A DNA stretch of 64,000 bases from Pseudomonas sp. TH15 (GCF_016651105.1 NZ_JAEKEL010000002.1:124001-188000), one strand, 5' to 3'. Shown: positions 1 through 9,286, counted from the stretch's first letter. Made by a program: numbers and translations. The notes: generated by a model not told the origin, from the sequence alone.

Positions 1-528
1 AAGAACGACGCGTTGGTTGCGGTCAGCCAAGGCCTGCTCGAGCGGTTCTCGCCGGATGAAGTCAAAGCCGTCCTGGCCCACGAAATCGGGCACGTGGCCA
101 ATGGCGACATGGTCACCCTGGCGTTGATCCAGGGCGTGGTGAACACCTTTGTGATGTTCTTCGCGCGGATCATCGGCAACTTTGTCGACAAGGTGATCTT
201 CAAGAACGAAGAAGGCCAGGGAATCGCCTACTACGTGGCGACCATCGTCGCCGAACTGGTGCTGGGTATCCTCGCCAGCTCGATCGTCATGTGGTTCTCG
301 CGTAAACGCGAGTTCCGTGCCGACGAAGCCGGTGCACGCCTGGCCGGCACCAGCGCGATGATCGGCGCCCTGCAACGCCTGCGAGCCGAACAAGGACTGC
401 CGGTGCACATGCCGGACACCTTGAACGCCTTCGGCATCAACGGTGGCGTCAAACAAGGGTTCGCCCGGATGTTCATGAGCCACCCACCGCTGGAAGAGCG
501 TATTGACGCGCTGCGTCGCCGCGGTTGA
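1..528 (+). CDS. htpX: Protease HtpX, C-terminal part (5' end outside window)
   Basis: Membrane-bound zinc metalloprotease of family M48 that degrades misfolded membrane proteins. The open frame runs in from base 1 without a start, so the N-terminal membrane segments lie outside the window. The visible part holds the zinc site HEIGH (in VLAHEIGHVANGD), two hydrophobic segments, the third-ligand region with EFRADEAGA, and the usual C-terminal end SHPPLEERIDALR. The family is normally about 290 residues, so roughly 175 are seen. A strong bidirectional terminator follows directly. Identification is secure from the motif order. Confidence 0.96.
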   Translation, partial: KNDALVAVSQGLLERFSPDEVKAVLAHEIGHVANGDMVTLALIQGVVNTFVMFFARIIGNFVDKVIFKNEEGQGIAYYVATIVAELVLGILASSIVMWFSRKREFRADEAGARLAGTSAMIGALQRLRAEQGLPVHMPDTLNAFGINGGVKQGFARMFMSHPPLEERIDALRRRG

Positions 529-560
529 TTGCATGGTTTAAAGGTTCAGCCGTAGAAAAC

Positions 561-596
561 AAAAATGCCCGTATCTCGCGATACGGGCATTTTTTT
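561..596. terminator. Bidirectional rho-independent terminator between htpX and doxX-like gene
   Basis: A perfect hairpin (ATGCCCGTAT, loop CTCGCG, ATACGGGCAT) has an A run before it and a T run after it, so it can end both the plus-strand htpX transcript and the convergent minus-strand gene. Confidence 0.9.
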
Positions 597-611
597 GTCC
601 GAAGCTCGGGA

Positions 612-1046
612 TCAGCCGGCGATGGCGCGGTCTGCTGAAAGCTTGCCGGCGCCTTCGATCAGCACCGCGATGCTGCCACCGAGCAAAGCCAGGGCAAACT
701 CGTAGCCATTGTTGGCCAAGAACAGACCGTTATGGATGTGCACCGAGAAGATCGCCACCAGTGAGAGGAAGGTCAGCCCCAGTGCCGCCGGACGAACCAG
801 CAAACCGATGATCAAGGCCAGACCAGCGAAGAATTCCGTACCACCCGCCAGGATCGCCATCAGGTGACCCGGTGCAAGGCCAAGGCTTTCCATGTACTGC
901 GCGGTGCCGGCAATCCCGTAACCACCGAACATTCCGAAGAGCTTCTGCGAACCGTGAGCCGCGAAGATAATGCCGACGAAAATACGCAGAACAGTCAGGC
1001 CGTAGCCAGCGCGGGTAAACAGTACCTTGTTGATCAGAGTGCTCAT
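612..1046 (-). CDS. DoxX family membrane protein
   Basis: Small integral membrane protein of 144 residues with four hydrophobic segments. The motif GIIFAAHGSQKLFGMFGGYG after the first segment and the LAGGTEFFAGLALIIGLLVRPAA stretch (given here as landmarks, about residues 65-88) are typical of the DoxX/SURF4-like family. Members are linked to redox or sulfur metabolism in some organisms, but the role in Pseudomonas is not established. Its end faces htpX across a shared terminator. It appears to be a single-gene unit transcribed away from the MltF-like gene's 3' end. Confidence 0.85.
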   Translation of the reverse strand: MSTLINKVLFTRAGYGLTVLRIFVGIIFAAHGSQKLFGMFGGYGIAGTAQYMESLGLAPGHLMAILAGGTEFFAGLALIIGLLVRPAALGLTFLSLVAIFSVHIHNGLFLANNGYEFALALLGGSIAVLIEGAGKLSADRAIAG

Positions 1047-1151
1047 GCTGTGTCATCCATTGTGAGTATGTGTGTTGGTTGGCCGCCATATTAATCTGAA
1101 AATCGAATGATAAAAGCGGAAATATCCCACCATAACAATCAGCTTAGTCGA

Positions 1152-2573
1152 TCATTTCCGAGAGACCACTTTTTGCCCTTTAGGCTCCAACGACTCCCGC
1201 TCCCGATCAAACGCCAAGTAATACTTGTTCACGCTATTAACATAGCTGACGGCGCTCATCCCCACTTGCTCCATGGCAATGCGCTCGACCTGAAAGAACC
1301 ACTGATTAGGGTTCAAACCCCGTCGCCGGGCCTCAGCACGCATGCCCTGAACCCGTTCCGGCCCCATGTTGTACGCCGCCAGCACGAACGCCATCCGTTC
1401 GCGCTCGTTGAGTTTGGGGCTGGAGAAGAATTTTCGGCGGATCATCGCCAGGTACTTGGCCCCTGCCTGCACATTGGCGTCGAGGTTCTGCACATTGTTG
1501 ACCCCGACCCGCTGTGCCGCCGACGGGGTGATCTGCATCAAGCCAGTGGGGCCACCGCCACTGCGGGCCTCGGGTTGCAGCGCCGACTCCTTAAACGCCA
1601 ACGCCGCCAGGTTCAACCAGTCCATGCCTTGGGCATCAGCGTGTTTTTGCAACACCGGCCGGAGTTTTTCCAGCCGCTCCCGATCGGCCTTCGCCAACGG
1701 ATAGTGCACTTGATACAGGCGCCGGTAGATCCGCAGAAACGCCACGTCCTCATCCGACGGTTTCTTGTAGGTGGTCAGGAAGCGATCAATGCTCGCCCGC
1801 AACATCGAGGCATCGCGGCGCACGAACCAGTATTCCTCGCCGGGCGCACCGATCAGCACCTGCCGATCAAACCGCAGCTTGGGCAGAATCTTGCCCCAGC
1901 GCTCGGCGATCGGCTGCTCGACGATGGTCAGGTGGAAGATGCCACCCTGGACCATCTCCAGCACGTCCTCAACCGCCAGGCTCGGGTCGACCCACTCAAC
2001 CTTTACCGGTGCCAGTTTGTGCAAGGCGAGCTTTTGATTGATCTGACTGACCGCGTCCCCGGCCGCACTGCCCGTGGGCAATGCCAGGGTTTTGCCAGAG
2101 AGTTGTTCGAGATGGGTGTAACGTCGTTCACCCTTGATGCCGACCAGGATCAGCGGCACGTTGCTGGCAATCGGTTCGCTGGTACTCACGGCGTGGCCGG
2201 ATTGCGGATCGAGCAATTCCCCGGGAGCCACCAGATCGCCCTCGCCGCGCTGCAACGCGCCGAGCAGTTGATCCTTGGCTTTGGGGATGATCTTGAGGGT
2301 GATTTCCTGGCCGTCACGTGCGTGGCCATTGAGGTATTGCTCGAAGGCCCGCAGGCGATGGTACTCGACACCGATGGCCTGGCCCTCAACTTCACCGGAG
2401 CTGTTACGGCTCTGATTGACCAGGACCTTCAGCACGCGGCTGCTGCGGATTGCCGCCAGATCGCGGACCTGGGTGGACGGCACGGCTTGCAGCGGCCCGG
2501 CGAGGCGCGCAACCGCCGGCATCGGCAGCAGCAACGAACAACACAGCAGTAGCAAAACCGAGGGACGTGTCAT
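1152..2573 (-). CDS. MltF-like lytic transglycosylase with solute-binding-type N domain
   Basis: A 473-residue exported protein. Residues 1-22 form a signal peptide (basic start, LLLLCCSLLLPMP core, cleavage near AVA). Residues about 45-270 resemble a family 3 periplasmic solute-binding domain. Residues about 300-440 are an SLT domain, with the catalytic glutamate in AFKESALQPEARS and the GLMQITPSAA and AAYNMGPERV motifs. This is the MltF architecture: cleavage of peptidoglycan glycan strands with a regulatory binding domain. It is divergent from tatD across about 240 bases. The substrate of the N domain cannot be told from sequence. Confidence 0.88.
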   Translation of the reverse strand: MTRPSVLLLLCCSLLLPMPAVARLAGPLQAVPSTQVRDLAAIRSSRVLKVLVNQSRNSSGEVEGQAIGVEYHRLRAFEQYLNGHARDGQEITLKIIPKAKDQLLGALQRGEGDLVAPGELLDPQSGHAVSTSEPIASNVPLILVGIKGERRYTHLEQLSGKTLALPTGSAAGDAVSQINQKLALHKLAPVKVEWVDPSLAVEDVLEMVQGGIFHLTIVEQPIAERWGKILPKLRFDRQVLIGAPGEEYWFVRRDASMLRASIDRFLTTYKKPSDEDVAFLRIYRRLYQVHYPLAKADRERLEKLRPVLQKHADAQGMDWLNLAALAFKESALQPEARSGGGPTGLMQITPSAAQRVGVNNVQNLDANVQAGAKYLAMIRRKFFSSPKLNERERMAFVLAAYNMGPERVQGMRAEARRRGLNPNQWFFQVERIAMEQVGMSAVSYVNSVNKYYLAFDRERESLEPKGQKVVSRK

Positions 2574-2810
2574 CCACTCTCCGGAAAGAATACTGGTCCG
2601 GCTTCAGGGTAAATTCCGTGAAGCAAAACGACAGAAACAGAGCGCCTGGAGCGCTGGCAAAGTGCGAAAGACTGGCACAGTGATGGCAGTTTCACCAACC
2701 CGACCTGTCTCGCGGCATCAAAAGACAGCTTTAACTCGTTGTAGTTCTTGGCTTTTCTTATAAATCTACAGCTCTGATATGCTTTCCGGCCTTTGGTCCG
2801 AGGTAGCACC

Positions 2811-3620
2811 ATGCAACTCATCGATATCGGCGTCAACCTGACCAACCCCAGTTTCGACGATAAACACCAGGCCGTACTCGACCGCGCCTACGCTGCCGGG
2901 GTCTGCCAATTGGTGCTCACCGGGACCAGTGTCGACGGCAGCGAACAGGCTCTGGAACTGTGCCGGCAACTGGACGAAAGCGCGCAACGGCTGTTCGCCA
3001 CCGCCGGCATTCACCCGCACTCCGCCAGCGACTGGAATGCCGATAGCGAGCGGCGCCTGCGCAGTTTGCTCAAAGAGCCGAACATGGTGGCCGTGGGCGA
3101 ATGCGGGCTGGATTTCAATCGCGACTTCTCGCCGCGTCCGCAACAGGAAAAGGTCCTCGAAGAACACCTGGCCATGGCGGTCGAACTGCAATTGCCGGTG
3201 TTCCTCCATGAACGCGATGCCAGTCAGCGCTTGCTCGAAATCCTGCGCGACTACCGTGATCAGTTGCCAGCCGCCGTGGTGCATTGCTTCACCGGCGAAA
3301 AGAAAGCGCTGTTCAGTTACCTCGACCTGGATTTGCACATCGGCATCACTGGCTGGATCTGTGATGAACGACGGGGCACGCACCTGCATCCGCTGGTGAA
3401 AGAGATCAAGCGCGGACGCTTGATGCTGGAGAGTGATGCACCGTACTTGCTGCCGCGCAGTCTAAGGCCCAAGCCAAAGAACGGGCGCAACGAGCCGGCT
3501 TATCTGACCGAGGTGTTGCGCGAAGTGGCGTTGCATCGCGAGGAAAGTGAAGAAGACCTGGCGGCTCATACCACTGCTTGCGCCCGGGCATTCTTCGGCC
3601 TGCCTACGTTCCCCCAGTAA
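2811..3620 (+). CDS. tatD: TatD family metal-dependent deoxyribonuclease
   Basis: TIM-barrel metal-dependent hydrolase, 269 residues. The N-terminus MQLIDIGVNLTNPSF matches the TatD subgroup, which has DIGVNL where other members carry a DTHCHLD-type motif. Further marks are AGIHPHSASDW, the metal-site glutamate in VAVGECGLDFNRDFSP, PVFLHERDA, VVHCFTGEK and the aspartate in LMLESDAPYLLP. TatD proteins are 3'-5' exonucleases involved in DNA repair and peroxide resistance; the name comes from the tat locus, not from export. The ATG at this position was chosen over an upstream in-frame codon because it gives the family start and follows a CCGAGG ribosome site. Confidence 0.93.
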   Translation: MQLIDIGVNLTNPSFDDKHQAVLDRAYAAGVCQLVLTGTSVDGSEQALELCRQLDESAQRLFATAGIHPHSASDWNADSERRLRSLLKEPNMVAVGECGLDFNRDFSPRPQQEKVLEEHLAMAVELQLPVFLHERDASQRLLEILRDYRDQLPAAVVHCFTGEKKALFSYLDLDLHIGITGWICDERRGTHLHPLVKEIKRGRLMLESDAPYLLPRSLRPKPKNGRNEPAYLTEVLREVALHREESEEDLAAHTTACARAFFGLPTFPQ

Positions 3621-3740
3621 CACCTAAATCCCCTGTGGGAGCGTGGTGGTTGTTGACCTGCATCAACGTCCGAATCCCTGCATAGCGGCACAATGATGGC
3701 ACCTTGCCAATGCTGTTTCCGCTATCAGAGAAGACCTCCT

Positions 3741-5222
3741 ATGGGTGCCTGGCTTAGCAACATCTCGCTGAAATACAAATTCTGGGCGGTCAATGCGGTC
3801 GCCTTCGTCACCACCCTGCTGTTGGTGTTGTACGCCGTACAACTTGAACAGCAAGCCCGCAGCCATGCATCCCAGGCATCGGCTCAGGCTCAGGCACGTT
3901 TGCTCAACGCCTGGCCTGCCGGGCAGCCGCTGCCCCAGGCTGACAACGTACTGACCTTCAGTCACGGCCAGGCACCACGGATCAACGATCAACCAGTGCT
4001 GGAACTGACCGACACCAATGGCTGGGTCGATATCAACCGCATGCCGCTGTTCGGCGACAACCCGTTGATGGGCGCCGAGGTGTTCAGCCGCGCCGACGGC
4101 CAGCAAATCGCAGTGATCGCTTACGGCCCGAGCCTGACCCAAGTGTTCGGCGAACGTTTCTTCAACTATGCGATGGCGGTGGCGATCCTGATGCTGGCGA
4201 TGCTCGGTGCTTCGCAGTTGTTGATCCGTTTCTTGCTCAGCCAGCTCAATACCTTGAAAGACGTGATGCTGCACGTCGAGAAAACCGGCGACCTGTCGGC
4301 CCGCGTGCCACTGGCCTGCAAGGATGAAGTCGGGCAGATGGCCAACGCCTTCAACGCCATGCAGGCCGGTTATCAGCGGGTGGTCAACACCGTCGCCAAC
4401 ACCGCCCGGCAACTGGATGTCGGCGCGGCACGGCTGGCGTCGAGCATGAATGAAGTGCGCCACGGCATGCTCGGCCAGCAAAGCGAAACCGATCAAGCCG
4501 CCACCGCCATCAACGAAATGACCGCCACGGTTTATCACATCGCCCAGCATGCCGGCGCCACCCGCGACCTCTCGCAAAGCGCCGACACCCTGGCCGGCAG
4601 CGGCCAGGAAGTGGTCAGCCGAGTGCAGAAGTCGATTGCCGGATTGTCCAGCGGCGTGCAGCAGACCGCCGAGATGATCCAGCGCCTGGCCGAGGACAGT
4701 CAGAAGATCAATGGCGTGGTCAGCGTGATTCACAGCATTGCCGAGCAAACCAACCTGCTGGCGCTCAACGCGGCCATCGAAGCGGCGCGGGCCGGAGAAA
4801 TGGGCCGCGGCTTTGCGGTGGTCGCCGATGAAGTACGCAACCTGGCCAAGCGCGTGCAAACCTCGACGGATGAAATCACGCTGATGGTTGCTGCCTTGCA
4901 GGCCGGGACCCGAGACGCCGTGGACTTCATGCAGGAGAGCTCGTTCAAGGCCGACGATTGCGTCCAGCAGGCTCAGGAAGCCGGGGCAGCCTTGGCGCAA
5001 ATCACCAGCGCGGTGGCGCAGATGCGTGAAAGCAATACGCAGATCGCAGTGGCCGCCGAGCAGCAGAGCCATGTGGCCGAAGAGATGAATCGGGCGGTGG
5101 TGAGCATTCGTGACGTGACCGAGAACACGGTGCAACAGACGGTGGATTCAGCGACCACCAGTAATGAGTTGGCGACGTTGGCTGGGGAGTTGAGCAAGGC
5201 TATCGGGCAGCTAAAGCTTTAA
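3741..5222 (+). CDS. Methyl-accepting chemotaxis protein
   Basis: Chemoreceptor of 493 residues. A first membrane segment (about residues 15-33) is followed by a short periplasmic part of about 115 residues, a second membrane segment (YAMAVAILMLAMLGASQ), a HAMP linker and a long cytoplasmic methyl-accepting coiled coil with the invariant hairpin tip INGVVSVIHSIAEQTNLLAL and EAARAGEMGRGFAVVADEVR. It signals to CheA/CheW. The periplasmic part is too short for a dCache domain, and the ligand is unknown. The internal ATG start was preferred because the upstream extension is not typical and the signal anchor begins just after it. It is followed by a REP pair. Confidence 0.93.
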   Translation: MGAWLSNISLKYKFWAVNAVAFVTTLLLVLYAVQLEQQARSHASQASAQAQARLLNAWPAGQPLPQADNVLTFSHGQAPRINDQPVLELTDTNGWVDINRMPLFGDNPLMGAEVFSRADGQQIAVIAYGPSLTQVFGERFFNYAMAVAILMLAMLGASQLLIRFLLSQLNTLKDVMLHVEKTGDLSARVPLACKDEVGQMANAFNAMQAGYQRVVNTVANTARQLDVGAARLASSMNEVRHGMLGQQSETDQAATAINEMTATVYHIAQHAGATRDLSQSADTLAGSGQEVVSRVQKSIAGLSSGVQQTAEMIQRLAEDSQKINGVVSVIHSIAEQTNLLALNAAIEAARAGEMGRGFAVVADEVRNLAKRVQTSTDEITLMVAALQAGTRDAVDFMQESSFKADDCVQQAQEAGAALAQITSAVAQMRESNTQIAVAAEQQSHVAEEMNRAVVSIRDVTENTVQQTVDSATTSNELATLAGELSKAIGQLKL

Positions 5223-5226
5223 AGTC

Positions 5227-5305
5227 AAAAGATCGCAGCCTTCGGCAGCTCCTACATTGGATCGGCGTACACCTGTAGGAGCTGCCGAAGGCTGCGATCT
5301 TTTTT
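5227..5305. repeat. Inverted REP pair (GATCGCAGCC type)
   Basis: Two REP sequences (core GATCGCAGCCTTCGGCAGCT) face each other around a short spacer and form a long hairpin ending in a T run. It sits directly behind the chemoreceptor gene and may also serve as its terminator. Confidence 0.85.
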
Positions 5306-5408
5306 GCCCATTACACCTATCGAGTCAATAGCCAACCTTGATTCGCCGCCCACCCCTGCCCCGCCTATTCTTCAAGCATGTGTTCAACATGTATCGAGGA
5401 GTTTCAAC

Positions 5409-5642
5409 ATGGGCAAACGTCATCCTAACCTTCCAGCCTGGCAATGGAAGTCGCACCCGCAAAATGACCAACACGCAACCCATCATGCTTTGAATCTGAT
5501 CGCCGTTGCGCTGGTCATCATCGGGTTTCTGCTGCTCGTTTCAGGCGTTTTCAGCCTGAGCCCGATCAATGTCGTGATTGGCGCCATCGGTGTGTTCGCC
5601 GCGCTGGGTATTCAGCGCCGCGGTCACAGCCTGAAGGCGTGA
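5409..5642 (+). CDS. Small two-segment membrane protein, unknown function
   Basis: A 77-residue protein with a hydrophilic N-terminus rich in Pro, Trp and His (MGKRHPNLPAWQWKSHPQN) and two hydrophobic segments joined by a short turn (about residues 26-48 and 52-68), ending in a basic tail. The start is supported by the ribosome site GAGGAG seven bases upstream; a longer open frame reaches back into the REP sequence and is not credible. Similar small proteins occur in Pseudomonas and are sometimes labelled 'terminase', for which nothing in this sequence gives support. Function unknown. Confidence 0.72.
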   Translation: MGKRHPNLPAWQWKSHPQNDQHATHHALNLIAVALVIIGFLLLVSGVFSLSPINVVIGAIGVFAALGIQRRGHSLKA

Positions 5643-5738
5643 GTCTGAGTGATGTCGTGCTTGCTGGCCGATCAATTCCTGACGTTCTCAGCGGTGGCGG
5701 GTGGCGCGCTTGGTGTAAGAAGCGCCACCCTTGCTGAG

Positions 5739-6536
5739 TCAGGCAAAAATCGTCACGGTCTGCCGGCTCATGGCAATCAACTGACCGTCTGTGCTCCACA
5801 GTTTCGCCGCCGCATGCCCATAGCCATCTGCAGCATATTCGATGTCCACCAGGTACTTGCACCAGTCCAGCGTACTCAACGCCAGCAACGGCTGGACGAA
5901 TTCGATGGTCCAGGTCAGCGTACTGCCCGCCGCCGGTTTGTTCAGGTGCGGCAGCAAGGCCGGTGGCCAGGCGTCGACCAGCGCGAGGATATACGCCTCG
6001 CTGAGCGGCTCGTCCTTCACATCCCCGCGCAAGCGCACCCAACCGCCCATGTCCCGGGATTTGTTCCCGGTGAACGGCAACCCACCGACGCTCCAGCGCA
6101 TCGCCAGATGTTTCATGAACTCCGGGGTCACGCCTTTGATGTAGGGCAGTTCCTGGCATTCGTCCCAGTGTTTCATCTCGGGCGCAGATTGCGCCGTCAC
6201 CGCCACTTCGGACGGTCGCGAGGCACCGAAACTGCCCTGGACCAGTGTCACCACCTGACCTTTCTGCATCACCCGGCCCAGCACTTGGCTGACGGCCTTG
6301 CCTTCGCGCAACACGTCGACTTCAAAACTGACCGGCACATCGGGTTCTACCGGGCCGACAAAAGTGATCGCCAGCGAACGCACTGGCCGATCCGCCGGGA
6401 CTTTTGCGCGCATGGCTTCGTACTGCAACGCGGCGACCAGGCCACCAAAACTGGCACGGCCCTGGCCCCATTCGGCGGGAATCGACAGCGCCTGCGGCTG
6501 GCTGCGGACAGCGTCGAGCAGATCGGAAAATCGCAT
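5739..6536 (-). CDS. Thioesterase family protein (double hot-dog, TesB-like)
   Basis: A 265-residue cytoplasmic protein. An N-terminal half with WGQGRASFGGLVAALQYEAM and RPVRSLAITFVGPVEPDVPV and a C-terminal half with STLTWTIEFVQPL and a final SRQTVTIFA fit the double hot-dog fold of acyl-CoA thioesterases. It would hydrolyse acyl-CoA or related thioesters; chain preference is unknown. It stands alone on the minus strand, convergent with the small membrane protein and followed at a distance by a REP pair on its 5' side. Confidence 0.82.
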   Translation of the reverse strand: MRFSDLLDAVRSQPQALSIPAEWGQGRASFGGLVAALQYEAMRAKVPADRPVRSLAITFVGPVEPDVPVSFEVDVLREGKAVSQVLGRVMQKGQVVTLVQGSFGASRPSEVAVTAQSAPEMKHWDECQELPYIKGVTPEFMKHLAMRWSVGGLPFTGNKSRDMGGWVRLRGDVKDEPLSEAYILALVDAWPPALLPHLNKPAAGSTLTWTIEFVQPLLALSTLDWCKYLVDIEYAADGYGHAAAKLWSTDGQLIAMSRQTVTIFA

Positions 6537-6651
6537 GAAAACCTCAGAACGCGGAAAAGGATGAAGGGATCTTAACCAGCCTCTGAGGGCGGCACAGCGC
6601 TTATTCCGGCCAAAAGCACTGACAGATCAGACACCACCGTGCCTTTGTCGA

Positions 6652-6732
6652 AGCAGAGCATGCTCGCGAAGACGGACCATCAGACAAGATCTTCATCGAC
6701 TGATACGCCGCTTTCGCGAGCAAGCTCTGCTC
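6652..6732. repeat. Inverted REP pair (CGCGAGCA type)
   Basis: GCAGAGCATGCTCGCGAA and its near-perfect inverse copy (TTTCGCGAGCAAGCTCTGC) flank a spacer of about 40 bases, in the gap between the thioesterase and CHAD genes. This is the common Pseudomonas extragenic palindrome arrangement. Confidence 0.8.
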
Positions 6733-6752
6733 CTACAAGGGAGGTGTGGTGC

Positions 6753-7520
6753 TCAGGATTTGAAACAGCTTGAACTGAGCTTTTCGAGGACGCGATCGGC
6801 TTTGATTTCAGCCTTGATCATGGTCGCTTTCCAAGTGGCGACGCACGGCAGCAGGTCAGTTTCCAGTTGGGCCCTGGCCAGCCATTGCCAGCAGTCGTGC
6901 CAATCGCCCAACGCACCTTGCGCGGACTTCAAACGTGGCAACGCTGCTTCCGGCAGCCGATCCAGTTCGGGATAGGCTTCGATGCCATAGCGCACACGCT
7001 TGATCAGCAAGCGCAGGCGATGACGGTCGTGGGCGGGATCGTGCAACGCCTGGTCGAGTTTCTTCCATTGTTTGCCGAGACGTTTTTCGATGCGTTTACC
7101 CAAGCCATTGAGCAATCCTTGGCGCTGCGAGGCGCGCAGAAAACGTGGAAAAGCGTCGAGAATCATCAGCAGCGAAGCCACTTCGGCACTCGCTGCCAGC
7201 GCCGGATAGGCCTCGGCCATCTGCGCCATACGCCGTTGCGCGGCTTGCGGCTGTTGGTGTTCAAGCAAATACGCCGCGAGCACTTCGCGATCGCGCCACG
7301 GCGTGGTCAACTGACCGACCGCCGACGCCGCCTCTTCCAGTTGCTCGACACCGGGCAAGCCGCGCAACGGCCGCAGCAGACTGCGCAAGCGCCGCACCGT
7401 GGTACGCAAATCGTGCAGCGCCTCAGGGTCGGTGCGCGCCGTCAACCGCGCCTGACAGGCCAGCAGGCGCACTTCAATGCTCAGAACATGAGCCACCAAG
7501 CGGTCAACCAACGCAGACAT
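6753..7520 (-). CDS. CHAD domain protein
   Basis: A 255-residue helical protein with the conserved histidine alpha-helical domain. The marks are LHDLRTTVRRLRSLLR near residue 38, HRLRLLIKRVRYGIEAY near residue 170 and LGDWHDCW near residue 208. Such domains bind polyphosphate through conserved basic and histidine residues and associate with polyphosphate granules. The start is the ATG preceded by CAGGAGC with good spacing; a TTG codon six residues upstream would overlap that ribosome site. No CYTH triphosphatase domain or gene is attached. Confidence 0.87.
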   Translation of the reverse strand: MSALVDRLVAHVLSIEVRLLACQARLTARTDPEALHDLRTTVRRLRSLLRPLRGLPGVEQLEEAASAVGQLTTPWRDREVLAAYLLEHQQPQAAQRRMAQMAEAYPALAASAEVASLLMILDAFPRFLRASQRQGLLNGLGKRIEKRLGKQWKKLDQALHDPAHDRHRLRLLIKRVRYGIEAYPELDRLPEAALPRLKSAQGALGDWHDCWQWLARAQLETDLLPCVATWKATMIKAEIKADRVLEKLSSSCFKS

Positions 7521-7599
7521 CACTTGCTCCTGATTCAAATGACTTGGGGGATGAGTCTGGCGCTGCGAACATCCAGCATCCTTGCTTCAGATCAGCAGC

Positions 7600-7878
7600 T
7601 TAGCGCCCGGCCCGGGATTCGCGAATATAGAAACGCGCTTTCTCGGCTTTACTGCTGCAGCCTTCAAAGCCCTCGAATTGCTGCTGGGTCTTGGCCGCCG
7701 TCAACAACGACAGGGCTTTGGAGTAACTGACGGTGCCGGCAAAGCCTTCGGCCTTGGCCAGATCCAGCTCATGCCAGGCCGCATCAATCTGGCTGCCACA
7801 ACTGTCACGGTACGCAGTTTTCCCAGCACAACCGGCCAGCGCCAGGGCAATCAAAGGCACACAGATCCAGGCTTTCAT
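7600..7878 (-). CDS. Small lipoprotein, unknown function
   Basis: A 92-residue protein with a lipoprotein signal (MKAWICVPLIALALAGC, lipobox LAGC, Cys17), followed by a helical region with AAWHELDLAKAEGFAGTVSYSKALSLLTAAKTQQ. It has three more cysteines or Cys-rich context (DSCGS, EGCSS), so a disulfide is possible. The start was set at the ATG after GAGGTGTTATCG rather than the upstream MLS extension. No known domain is recognised. Similar short lipoproteins are found in Pseudomonas next to CHAD genes in my recollection, which I cannot verify here. Confidence 0.78.
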   Translation of the reverse strand: MKAWICVPLIALALAGCAGKTAYRDSCGSQIDAAWHELDLAKAEGFAGTVSYSKALSLLTAAKTQQQFEGFEGCSSKAEKARFYIRESRAGR

Positions 7879-8097
7879 CGATAACACCTCAAAGATAAAT
7901 AAACAGTCGTGCAGGTAAGACGTTTGGGCGCGTAAAAAGTGCCTCGTTCGCGCATGAAACTGCGCGGGCGAAAAGAACCGTGCTGATGGCGCAAGCGGTA
8001 GCGAAAAAACGACGTCACCGGCGTACTCAACGACGTTGGCGATTGAGCCTGTCCGTCGATGGGTGCATTGTTGAACCTTGTCAGATGAGGGCGGTTC

Positions 8098-9135
8098 ATG
8101 AAAAAGCGTGTCGCACTGGTGCTGGGCTCAGGTGGAGCCCGGGGCTACGCCCATATCGGTGTCATTGAAGAGATCGAACGGCGTGGCTACGACATCGCCT
8201 GCATCGCCGGTTGCTCGATGGGCGCGGTGGTCGGCGGGATTTATGCCGCCGGCAAACTCAACGAGTATCGTGACTGGATCGAAAGCCTGGATTACCTCGA
8301 TGTGTTGCGCCTGGTGGACGTCAGTTTTCGCCTGGGGGCGATTCGCGGGGAGAAAGTCTTTGGCCAGATCCGCAAGATCGTCGGCGAGATCAATATCGAA
8401 GACCTGCGCATCCCTTACACGGCGGTGGCCACCGACCTGACCAACCAGCAGGAAATCTGGTTCCAGGCAGGCTGCCTGCACCAGGCCATTCGCGCCTCGG
8501 CGGCGATTCCCAGTTTGTTCACGCCGGTGATGCAGGGCAATCGCATGCTGGTCGATGGCGGCCTGCTGAACCCGCTGCCGATTGTGCCGGTAGTGTCGAG
8601 CCATTGTGATTTGATCATCGCGGTCAACCTCAACTCGACCAACCAGCGTCATTATCAACTGCCGGTGATCCAGCGTCCGGCGGCGTTCAAGTCGCGCTTC
8701 GATAACCTGATCAATTCCCTCGGCTCGAAGATGCCGTTCCGGCGCAAACAGGCTGAACAATTGCTGCTGCTGGAACAGGAGGCGTTGAAAGCCGAGGCGG
8801 CGGAAATCAATCCCTGGATCGAATCTGCCGAACCCGAAGCCCAGCAGCCCGCCGCTGCGCCGCAAGGCGAAGGTGCGCCGAAATCCGCTACGGGCTCGTT
8901 CATCATCGACAACGTTGGGCCGGCGTCTTTGCTGGACCTGATCAACCAGAGTTTCGAAGTGATGCAGACCTCGTTGGCGCAGTACAAGATTGCCGGGTAT
9001 CCGCCGGATGTCTTGATCAACGTGCCGAAGCGCGTGTGCCGGTTTTTCGAGTTTTACAAAGCACCGGAGTTGATCGCGTTGGGACGGGAGATTGCGCGGG
9101 ATACGATGGACCGGTATGAGAATGAGCAGAACTGA
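8098..9135 (+). CDS. Patatin-like phospholipase (RssA-type)
   Basis: A 345-residue patatin-fold hydrolase. The oxyanion-hole motif GSGGARG is at residues 10-16, the nucleophile elbow GCSMG is near residue 40 and the catalytic aspartate is in VDGGLLNPLP near residue 160. No signal peptide or membrane segment is seen, so it is probably cytoplasmic. A Pro/Ala-rich stretch (EPEAQQPAAAPQGEGAPKSA, about residues 242-262) looks like a flexible linker. It would act as a phospholipase or esterase; the substrate is unknown. It is a single gene followed by a REP pair. Confidence 0.9.
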   Translation: MKKRVALVLGSGGARGYAHIGVIEEIERRGYDIACIAGCSMGAVVGGIYAAGKLNEYRDWIESLDYLDVLRLVDVSFRLGAIRGEKVFGQIRKIVGEINIEDLRIPYTAVATDLTNQQEIWFQAGCLHQAIRASAAIPSLFTPVMQGNRMLVDGGLLNPLPIVPVVSSHCDLIIAVNLNSTNQRHYQLPVIQRPAAFKSRFDNLINSLGSKMPFRRKQAEQLLLLEQEALKAEAAEINPWIESAEPEAQQPAAAPQGEGAPKSATGSFIIDNVGPASLLDLINQSFEVMQTSLAQYKIAGYPPDVLINVPKRVCRFFEFYKAPELIALGREIARDTMDRYENEQN

Positions 9136-9166
9136 GAATCTGAAAATTCTCGGGTGACTGTCAGGA

Positions 9167-9267
9167 CCTCATCGCGAGCAAGCTCGCTCCCACAGTGGTG
9201 GGTGTGATGCACATATTCCAGCTACACCCGAGAAACCTGTGGGAGCTGGCTTGCCAGCGATGAGGCC
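9167..9267. repeat. Inverted REP pair between patatin gene and kdpE
   Basis: TCATCGCGAGCAAGCTCGCT and the inverse copy with GGGAGCTGGCTTGCCAGCGA lie between two convergent genes, so the hairpin may also separate their transcripts. No other terminator is seen behind kdpE. Confidence 0.82.
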
Positions 9268-9286
9268 CGAAAAGACAACACAACAT

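Noticed and set aside
1107..2552. Long plus-strand open frame opposite the lytic transglycosylase
   Set aside because: It has low-complexity His/Arg/Gln-rich composition, no family features, and is the antisense of a clear gene; the same holds for the long frames opposite gyrA, rpsA, kdpD and tyrA-aroA.
5409..5642. Phage terminase for the 77-residue protein
   Set aside because: It is a two-segment membrane protein without any ATPase or DNA-binding motif, and no phage genes are near.
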